This document shows, piece by piece, positions 55,327 to 64,000 of a stretch of DNA of 64,000 nucleotides. This DNA is from Paramacrobiotus metropolitanus. Lineage: Eukaryota; Tardigrada; Eutardigrada; Parachela; Macrobiotidae. The notes below the pieces were generated by a model. The model searched no databases. It saw only the letters and a list, made by a program, of their open reading frames with translations, and had not been told where the DNA came from. Numbering within the stretch: position 1 is the first letter of the stretch; each line of letters begins with the position of its first letter. Location: contig NW_026570297.1 of the NCBI RefSeq assembly GCF_019649055.1, forward strand, positions 496,001 through 560,000. Reading direction: 5' to 3'. Made by a program: the position numbers and the translations under genes.

Positions 55327-57129
55327 TTACCCAGCGCACACCGCGGCCATTTCGTGATCAGGATTATTTTGGAAGATTTCATCGAGGAAACGGTCTGCTG
55401 TCGGTTTCATCTGGAAAACCGAGACACCCAGTTATCAATCATCAACAGTAGAATGATTAGCGAATTTTTTAGATTAGCACAATATATATAACACAATACT
55501 TAGTTAATTGCACGCATATATGCTTAAACACTTTCCACATTCTCCGCACTATTAAAATTCTGCACAATTTTCCACATTTTAATAGTTCAAGAAAAACAGT
55601 GATTTGGGATGCATACACTGTCACTTTCCGGGATGATGAAGCGTTTATACTTTTCAAGGATTTCATCGCGCCGATCCGGATCGTGCGGGTACAGGGATTT
55701 CTTGGCCAGCGTGACCAGCATCTCCCGCCGCAGGCGCATGCCCAGCCGCGAGTGCAGATCCACTTCCGGCGTCTGTCAAATCATCACCGTGTCCGTAGTA
55801 CTGATAGCAATTAACGACCGACTTTTATTTCAATTTGTTTTAATTTAATTGCTATTATTTCACATTTATTTACTGCTAAAATTTGTTATTATTTATTCAG
55901 GAATTTTATTTTTCTTTTTTTTATTTACAGGAAATGTGGTTATTCTTAGGAATTCATCCCACAAAAATTAGGGAGAAAATCCCGGTATTAAAATTAAAAG
56001 CGCTGAGCGTGCCAGCGTACCTGGAGAATGTAGTTGTCGAAGCCAAATGCGGCGACAATGCGCTCGAGCGTGGTGTGGGTGACGATGATGAGGTAGTGTT
56101 TGTCCAGGATTTCACTGTAGAACGCCGTCTCCCGCAGATGCGGCATCCACCACCGCGGCGTCCTGTCGAAATTGATAAACAATTCGTTATTTTTTTTAAT
56201 AAATCCTTTTACGCACACACTCCGATAAAACATTGTAAGTTAAATCGCAATAATCTCGGAAACCCGGATCCTGGAAATCCAACGAGAATCTTGGGTAGTA
56301 TTTTCCGGCAAATTTTAAATTTAATCTTTTCGGTTTTGTATCATGTAAACCATATTCAATTTGTCTATAATATTATAAATGTATTTATAATTTTAATCAT
56401 CATTATTAGAACTTGTTTTATGCATTTTAGATTACTGGTAATCTGCAGTAAACTGTAAATAACACTTTTCTCTGGATTCTGGAACAATAATCCAAAATGG
56501 GTCTGATACGTTTATTTAAGCGTTGCTTGATGTCAGTTTAATTTAATTCTCAATTATCTTAATTAATTTGCCGCAGCATTCAACAAAGAAACCCGAGAAA
56601 CCAGAAAATTCTGATGTAAAATGACAGTTTACCTGACATGGTTTTTGCTGCGCTTGGTGAAGCCCTTGAGGATCCCCTCCCCGCCCCACAGCCCCAGATG
56701 CGCCTCGGGGGGCATCATGGGGCGGACAGGTTGGTCTTCATCAATCTGGCTCCTATCAACACGCAAACCATCCGTCAGAACCGTCTAAACCCGTCTGCAT
56801 TCTGCAACGCTCTACACACTGCAAGCCCGTAACCGCGGGCGGTTGCCGCGTACACACACACTCCCTTACGTAATGCCCGTTTCGCGGTCGTAGACGTGGG
56901 GGCGCTCCGATACCCGATATTGAACGGGATGTGACTGAAAATTGGGGGCCAATGTGTAGGCGCGCTGGTAGTGTGGAGGGGTTTTCTCCAGTCCGTTGAT
57001 GAGATCGACACGGCTGCGGCTGAACTGATCGCGCATCACCACCAGCTTCTCCAGGGTCGGGCCGCGCAGCCAATATGGGACGCGCATTTTCTGACCGTGA
57101 AGCGATAAATCACGGCAGATATCCGTCAA
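55327..57129 (-). CDS. MRPL28: Mitochondrial ribosomal protein bL28m
   Basis: Large-subunit protein of the mitochondrial ribosome. Exons 57129-56870, 56752-56633, 56162-56021, 55772-55617 and 55410-55327 give 762 nt and 253 aa, close to human (about 256). Matches to the family include the GLWGGEGILKG motif, FYSEILDKHYLIIVTHTTLE, FGFDNYILQTPEVDLHSRLG and YPHDPDRRDEILEKYKRFIIP. The start is either 57129 or the internal ATG at 57087 (MRVPYWLRG), which better resembles the short basic start of the human protein. The last junction uses a GTATGC donor at 55616; the final exon (MKPTADRFLDEIFQNNPDHE) is inferred from splice sites and phase, and is less certain than the rest. Confidence 0.87.
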
Positions 57130-57799
57130 ATAATCAGCACAAACTGCACTTACAATTCAGATTTGTGATGGACGTTTTAGCTTTCTACTGCACATCAAAG
57201 TGCAGAACGAAAAACTGGGAATCTGGAAAGCGAAAATCAAAGTACCAAAAATTTCCATTGACAGGAAAATCACTCACGGTCAGCAAAATATGATAAATTT
57301 GCTGATTTCTATTCCAAGCTGCCCACCCTGGGCGGTAGACCTGTACGACACTTCCACCGTAAGATTTTCGAATTTCGATTTCCGACTGCGCTTGTTGACT
57401 TTCAAAGCAGTGCTTTTCGATGCCAAAAACATTTTTTTTCTTATGGAATTTGTCTAGAAAATTTAATAAAATAAAATTCTTACTGCTGGCTAACTTCACC
57501 TTGCTTAAAGACTGTGTGCACTGTGCAACGATTTAATTTTAATATTGATGCATTCAATATTTACTCAAGTTTTTGTATTGATTTGATGTTTTGCTTAATT
57601 TTTTAAAATAAATAATGCAAATCGAAATTTTTATTACCACCGTTAATTGTGATGCTACATACTCCAGACGCATTCTTAATTATTTTGATGTTTCCACAGT
57701 CTTAGACAGGCGTAGACACCGCAGGTTCCGCTGATTTTTAATAATTTTATTTTCTGACATTGATAAACACAAAACGTAAAACAGCAGCGTGATCAGATT
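57130..57799. other. Spacer between RPL9 and MRPL28
   Basis: Contains the RPL9 3' UTR with a minus-strand AATAAA at about 57752-57747 and the MRPL28 upstream region. No other gene is supported. The frame at 57185-57499 is AT-rich with no recognisable motif. Confidence 0.5.
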
Positions 57800-59107
57800 T
57801 CATTCGGCCTGGATGTTGCCGCGTTCGGAAACGTAGATTCCGTCTAAGAATTTGCGGATGTCCTTGTTCTTCACGGTGGTCGATTGCTGGATGCGGGCAG
57901 CTGCAAATGAAAATCAAATAATTATTACGCTATCGAACAATTTTGAAAAACACCGGAATTTAACCGGGAAAAAGCTAAATTATTGGGAATTTAAAAAATA
58001 AAAAGCAACAGCAATCCACATTAAAAATGGAATTTACATGATTTAATTTACTGATCTTTACCAATTCCTTTCATCCTGTTTTTTTTTAATAACATAAGTG
58101 GTAAGTGGATAAAGCAGAAAAATATACATTTTAAAATCAGCAGATAAGACCGGAAAACACAAATCCAAAAGCAGAAAAATAATACACGTTGTGTCATAAC
58201 AAAATTACAAATAAAATAAATACCGAAAAATTCTGCAAAACTCGTAGCAATTTTCCAAATCTAGCCGGCCCATTTATTAGAAAGCCCGAATGAAAATCGC
58301 TACAATGACTAAACAAACAAAATAATAATTCCGCAAAATCCACTGGCATTTTTCCAAATTTAAGGAGACCAAGATAATAAAAAAATTCGAGAAAAAATCG
58401 ACAAAATGGTTAGAAAAATAGAAAATAAATGTACCTGACTGTGAAACGAGCTCCAAATCGATCCCATCAATGATCAGTTCATCCTTCTGATCGGGGGAAT
58501 TGACGCAGGTCACACCGTCGGCCATCGCCACCGTCCGGACGATTTTCTCGCCCAAGAAATTGCGGATTTCCACCATGGAGTTCTTCTGGATGGCCGTGCA
58601 GTTGATGGGGAAATGCGCGTACACCGCGCGCATTTTATACCGATAACCCTGTGAAAAAATCCATTACTCCCTTTTTCACGTGAAGAAATCCAAAAGGAAG
58701 GGATTTACCAGCGTCACTCCCTTGATCATGTTCTCGATGTGCGAGCACACGGTGCGGACGGCGGCGAGCTGCTTGCGCACCCCGAACCACTTCTCCACCC
58801 GCACCCGCTTCTTGCCCACCTTGTACATGTCCACCTGGATGTGGCCGAAATTGCGCACGAGGGTGCCGCGTTTGCCCTTGACGGTGACGGTGCGTTTGGA
58901 CACGCTCATTTCAACTGCAACGACAAGCAAGAACATCCATCACACGGGGTACTTCGTTTGGCGTATGCACACGGCGCCCTGTTCACAGTATATCAGGTAT
59001 CATGCGCTGAACAGAGAACTCTCCAGATCAGCCGCATTGCTGAATAAAACTCCTCACGCACCATCTTGCGGGACGACGACGTCTTGATGCGACTGGAGGG
59101 TCTTCAT
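57800..59107 (-). CDS. RPL9: Cytosolic ribosomal protein uL6 (L9)
   Basis: Component of the 60S subunit near the base of the stalk. Exons 59107-59062, 58914-58709, 58648-58435 and 57900-57800 total 567 nt, 188 aa (human 192). It begins [18 protein letters not shown], continues [37 protein letters not shown] and YAHFPINC, then [24 protein letters not shown] and ends [20 protein letters not shown]. This is close to the animal L9 consensus throughout. The short 46-nt first exon encoding 15 residues is confirmed by phase and by the family N-terminus. The gene is complete, and its conserved sequence makes it a good strand and frame control for this region. Confidence 0.96.
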
Positions 59108-60029
59108 GATGGATGATCACAAAAAGGAGAGGGAAGAGATATTCCTGACAAAATAAAGGCTGGTGTTGAATCCATTGGGGAAGTGGGATAGTTGTCAGAA
59201 AAAGTCAGAAAACTACGCGCAGAATTCAGAGCTGAGTCGACGATACGGAGTGGACGTACGCTGAAGCGTGCTACGCTACGCTTCCGCCAGTACTACGCGC
59301 ATTGTGCAGTCCAAAAGGAGGCGCATTATCAAACGTTCAGTATAAACCATATCATAAAGTGCAACGTTGAGCAGGAATTTGCGAAGCTAATGTGTTTTCT
59401 GTGTGCGACGGTTTCTGCACGTTGACGTGTCATATTACGCACGGAATACGGTTTCAAGTAAAATTCTCAATTATGTAGAATATTATGTTAATCACTTTAA
59501 TTTTTTCCTATGGTATAACCTGTTTAGCAGTACAACAAAAACAGCCAAAAATGTCAACAATATTAATATATTAAAATCTTGCCATTGAATTATTTTGACG
59601 TTTCGTCAATGGACCCCGCACAGGAACGGCAGTCAGGAGTTGCTTATGTGACTGTGCGCGTGGGCGGCAGTCATAGCGCCAGGAATCAGGATACACCGCG
59701 CGCGCACAATTACGTCACAGCGGTCAAGCGTTGCTCATATATATGCGTTACTCCGACCCGATGCCGGCCGAACAGATCGCCTAAAGGCGATAACGCCGGC
59801 TAAGAGGGACACTGTTGTGGTGGCCACGTCACCGCTAATTAAGGCACAGCGAGGATACTTCCTGATTCATCTTCGTCGTCCAACAATCTGCACATTAAAT
59901 TTCTTACCGTCAGTAGTCGAATATATTATTAAATGAATTCATAATAATAAAATTCCACAAATTTGATTATTATTATTGGAAATTTTTTTACGGATTTCGG
60001 AACAAAAGTGTCAAATATACTGCACAATT
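59108..60029. promoter_or_regulatory. Divergent region between RPL9 and EF-Tu copy B
   Basis: The two genes point away from each other, so both promoters are expected here. A TATATATG run near 59736 and GC-rich flanks might be core elements. The open stretches 59192-59425 and 59579-59803 show no recognisable domain. Confidence 0.45.
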
Positions 60030-63000
60030 ATGCCGGCCATTATCCATCACCCATGCATGGCGATCTGCACTGCGCTCACGCGTATGCGCCCGCGCATGCT
60101 CCAAGCAGAACACCAACTGTCCTCCCGCTTATTTCCATCAACTGCGGCCCGGCCGCACGGCAACGTAGACACCGTCGGGCACGGGGATCCCGGGAAGAAC
60201 ACGGTTGTACCGGCCGTCCCGCGGGAGTGGATGCGCCGCGGCGGCGCGCAGTTCGTGACGTACGATCAGATCGACAAGGCCCTGGAGGAGATTCGGAGCG
60301 GGAACACCATCCATATCGCCCATATCGGGAATAAAACCACCAGATACAGCTGCGCATATACGGACGCTCCCGGGCACAAGGATGTCGCTAAGGAGACGTG
60401 GGTGCATTTTTCTCACAAATTAAAAAATTAAATAACAATGGGGAAAATTTAATAATTATTTACCATTTTTTTGGGAATTTTTGAAAATTCTCTCGGTTAA
60501 TAAAAAATAGCAATATCATTAGTATGTAAGGATTTGTTATATTAATTGCAGAGTTTATTAGGGAGTTTTTTTTAAATTTTACAAAACAGTGCTCAGTTTC
60601 TGCGTAAGAGCGGAAAATATGTATTGAAAAATTGTATTAAATATATAAATATTAAATATATGTAATGTATAAATATAATTGTCATTGTTCTAAATTTAAC
60701 ATGGTTATTAAACATGACACATTACTTACTGGGTGAATTGTTAACTTCGATTTAATTTTGTGTACCGTGTGCGTATTTCCGACTTGTATGTACCAGGGCA
60801 GATTAACACGAGTAATGGCACAGTAAATACAATAATTTACAACCGCAGTTAATAGCGTTAAAACAAATGGCATTAAAAATTAATTTTTAATTCGAAATTA
60901 CTGAACTAATACTAACTGCATTATCCAATTAATTCTTAAGCAAAAATTTCATAAATACAATTTTCGGAATTTTTTATTTCGTATAATTATTATTGAGTTA
61001 TTGTCTTTGTTTCATTTTATGCAAATTTTGCAAATACAAGTTTCGTAAAATTAAAAAAATAAGAAAACATGTGAATTTTTTGTGGAGATGGATTTTTTAT
61101 TATTATTATTATTTAGCGCACATTTATCGAAAATTTATTTTATGCGTATTTATTGTTTGTTTTTATTGAAAACTTATTTTTTATAGCGAATTTAAAGTTT
61201 TCTTAGCCAAACAAAAAGCTAAATAAAAACTAAAACAGAAGCTTAAGCTATTGTTTGCAGAATCGGCACGTTGGAGATGCAGCCGTTGGTCCTGGTAATG
61301 GCGCAGACGCGCGAGCAGCTCCTGCTGGCCAAACAGATCGGCGTGCGGCGCATCATCGTCTGCGTCAACAAGACCGACCCGGCTGACCAGGCGATGCGGG
61401 AGCGAGTGAAGATCGAGATGCAGGAACTGCTCACGCGATACGGGTATGAGTGCGCAGTGCGCACACCAGACCCGGCAAAGAGCAATTATTGTAGTACAGT
61501 GGCAAAGTAATCCGGGTTTCCATGAGAAATTTGCTTTTTAATTGCTTTTCTTATAAAGCAGGTTTTCGTCCAAAACATAGAGAAAAGTTAGTATTGAATA
61601 TATATATCATCAATTGTTTTTTTCTGTTTTATTTATTAATTTTCTCAAATATTTTCTGTTATTATTTTGACAATATCTTTATTAAGGATCGTTCATTTAT
61701 TTTCATTTTTATGATTATTGGGCTGTTCGCTGCTGAATTTAGTATTACTGCTATTCTCTACCGATTTATTATGGATTCAATTAAATATTATTATTTAATA
61801 TATTATTAATATTAATTAACCGATTATTGACTTGAATTATAAATACAAACTTAATAAATAATTATAAATACAAAATGATATATAAAATTATAAATTAATT
61901 CTAAATTATATAAAAATTTAATTCTGAATTATGTATAAATTCAATGTATAAAAATACTAAAATTTTAAATTAATAGGAATTTTAAAGATGATGTATATAA
62001 AAATTTATTACAGTCTGTGCAAAAGTTGTAAACCGGTGCTGCATTGGCAGGTATGACGCAATCGGCAGTCCAGGAGTGAGCGGCGTAATCGACGGCGTTA
62101 TGAAAAAGGGCCAGCAGGCCGAGATAGCCGGGCACAGCCCACAACTCAAGACCGGTATTACCGGCACACAGGTGAAGAACGGTCTCTTGCAATTAAATTT
62201 TTGTCTCTTAATTGTCGTATACGAGTACAAGAGACAGCCACAAAATTAATTTTACGCGATCAGTACGGACATTCTTTACGTACCGTATAACCTTTAAAGG
62301 TTATACGGTACGTAAAGAACTGCAAATTTGCAGTTTAATCGTTGCTAAAATTATTTCATTCTGTCACCGGATTGTCAGCCGACTACATAATAATTACTAG
62401 TTATAATAATGGCGTAATAATAAATCGTCAGTTTTCCTAAAAACTTATTATTACGCCATTATTATAATTAGTATTTATTATGGTAGTCGGCTGACAATCC
62501 GGTGACAGAATGAAATAATTTTTAGCAACGATTAAGCAAATTATTACTAACAAATTGTTATTACAATAAATTATTCTAGTAATAAGGTGGTAACAAGTCT
62601 GTTGCATGTACTTCGGTAATAATTTCTGTGGTCGGGTTGTTAGATCTCCATTTCGTCCGTTCCCAAAGTGGCAGCCGGGAAGAATACCGATGGGTTGGCA
62701 AACGATATAAAAGTGGAGCAGCTGCCGCGCAACACCATCTTCGGTATATTGTTGTCTTATTTGAATCGAAAATACGTGAAAAAAATTGCAGTGCCAAAAT
62801 AATCAGCAAAAACATAGGCTTTTAATTTTGGTCACGGTCGACCGGAAAATACCAGTACTCTGTACGTACGTACTCTGAATCAACCGCTTATTTCAGACTA
62901 TAGTGCTGGCTTTTCCAGCAAGAACATTTCGGCGGGTAATTTTACAAAGAATGCCGGTTAATTACGAGAAACAAAAAAATTTTTAATTGCGGTAAGTTAT

Positions 63001-64000
63001 TTTTAGTTAACTGGAAAATAATTCGTGAAAAAATTTGTTTTTAATTAGTGCAAATTATTTAAAATTAACTGCATATTATTTTTAAATAGTGTAGATTATT
63101 TAGCAACAGCACCCATGAATTTACAAAAAATTTACTGTAGTAACTGATAGCATTATTATTGTTGTTACATGTAATAAATAATTATTAAAATTACTAACTA
63201 TTATCATCAATAATAACTGTTATAAATTTATTATAAATAGAAATGTAATTTATAGTAATATTTATTGATCATTAAATGGGAACGGTGTTTTCAGGCGAAG
63301 TCAAGCAGCCGATCGGCCAACACGTCGGTACGCACCAGTGGGACGAAAAAACTGGATTGTATATGCCTTCGGGCGGGGACATGCTGATGCCGGGCGAGTA
63401 CAGCGAGATGGGCGGGACGCCGCTGCGCGAGATGGTCCTCCAGCCCAGCCAGCGCTTCACCGTGCGCGAGGTCACCAGCGAGCCGGTAGTCGGTGGTGTG
63501 GTCGGGAAAGTGCTGCTGCCCAATGTGCCGGTCGACTGGCGTCCGGCTACAGCGGACGCTCCGCAATCGCTCACTGAGACCGGCGACGAGAAGGACCGCG
63601 ATCTGCACACGCCAACCAAAACCGGCGTGAGCCGGGGAACATCGGGTGTGCTCCTCTCCGGCAGCGGCGCGGGTGTCCTGATGATGGGCCGCAGTGGGCT
63701 CTTTGTGCCGGCGCGGGCTGATCAGCATCCCGCCCGGGTGCACTCTTGGGCGGATACGGCATGGGGATGGTATCGTGTCCAGCACGACCTCCTGAAAAAG
63801 CGGGTGAAGCAAGTGGAGAAGGCCCGGCACACCATTGAAGCCCCTTTTTACGAGCTGTACTTGTATTTGTTCTTAATCAATATAGCGCCGCCCTTTCGGG
63901 TGCGGCCACAACCCGAGCTGAAGAACAGAAAAGTGGAAACGAGATATAAGACACCAGACACTACCATCGAGATATTCAACAAGCAGAACGAGCGACAAGT
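60030..64000 (+). CDS. Divergent mitochondrial EF-Tu paralogue (copy B), runs off the window
   Basis: Five exons, 60030-60397, 61261-61443, 62051-62171, 62644-62743 and 63295 to the end, keep one open frame. A basic presequence-like start (MPAIIHHPCMAICTALTRMR) leads to the G domain: GNVDTVGHGDPGKN for the P-loop (EF-Tu normally GHVDHGKT), GNTI for switch I, DAPGH, QTREQLLLAKQIGV and NKTD. Compared with copy A it lacks about 60 residues around G5 and early domain II, going from YDAIGSPGVSG to GVMKKGQQAEIAGHSPQLKT. Domain III keeps GGDMLMPGEYSEMGGTPLRE and QRFTVREV. It continues far past the usual EF-Tu end, with ATADAPQSLTETGDEKDRD resembling copy A's extension and then about 150 more residues. 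Introns match copy A in place and phase. GTP hydrolysis is doubtful; the frame is nevertheless intact. Confidence 0.75.
62272..62319. repeat. Perfect 48-bp palindrome in an EF-Tu copy B intron
   Basis: TTCTTTACGTACCGTATAAC... reads the same on both strands with no loop over 48 bp (centre 62295/62296), then a 14-bp palindrome CTGCAAATTTGCAG follows at 62320-62333. It may form a cruciform. Confidence 0.85.
62335..62535. mobile_element. Foldback element of about 200 bp
   Basis: Arms of roughly 90 bp: the left starts TTAATCGTTGCTAAAATTAT and holds CTGTCACCGGATTGTCAGCC; the right carries the reverse complement with very few differences. Only about 20 bp lies between them. It has no coding capacity and directly follows the 48-bp palindrome within the intron 62172-62643. 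Target duplication was not established, so class is uncertain. Confidence 0.7.

Noticed and set aside
51066-64000. Bacterial contamination or organellar insertion as source of the EF-Tu sequences
   Set aside because: Both copies have introns at matching positions and lie among spliced animal genes.

Overview
The window is animal nuclear DNA. Most genes are split by GT-AG introns of tens of bases to several kilobases, exon phases agree from exon to exon, and the recognisable products are metazoan. The Src kinase is closest to arthropod Src42A, so a protostome is likely. A tardigrade is my best guess, because of an unplaced F-box-like family and a natriuretic-peptide-receptor-like gene, but that is inference. 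Recognition rests on reading translated motifs from memory of the families; no searches were run.

Layout. 0.2-1.7 kb (+): 3' part of a Sam68/KHDRBS-type KH RNA-binding protein. 4.9-11.1 kb (-): complete NAA35, the NatC auxiliary subunit, nine exons, 775 aa. 11.9-16.0 kb (+): complete CTDP1/FCP1 RNA polymerase II CTD phosphatase, six exons, 687 aa, head-to-head with NAA35. 17.16-32.63 kb: one large Mutator-like (MULE) DNA transposon of 15,468 bp. It has inverted ends (44 of the outer 45 bases identical), an 8-bp target-site duplication, a decayed C2H2-MULE-SWIM transposase at the left and a PWWP-domain gene running toward it from the right. 33.4-43.2 kb (+): complete Src42A-type kinase, eight exons, 536 aa. 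44.6-48.0 kb: an F-box-like gene of unknown family and a partial relative. 49.1-50.1 kb: 5' part of a natriuretic-peptide-receptor-like ligand-binding domain. 51.1-53.6 kb and 60.0-64.0 kb (+): two mitochondrial EF-Tu-like copies, the first without a visible G domain and the second divergent but open through five exons. Between them on the minus strand are an unidentified 176-aa ORF, MRPL28 and RPL9.

The right half therefore groups translation genes (EF-Tu copies, mitochondrial bL28, cytosolic uL6). Housekeeping genes have clean splice structure. Accessory DNA lies in the giant MULE and the 46-51 kb stretch, which holds gene fragments, a MITE and palindromes. The most notable points are the complete 15.5-kb MULE with a chromatin-reader-type gene, and the EF-Tu duplication in which both copies carry a related C-terminal extension while one has lost key G-domain residues.
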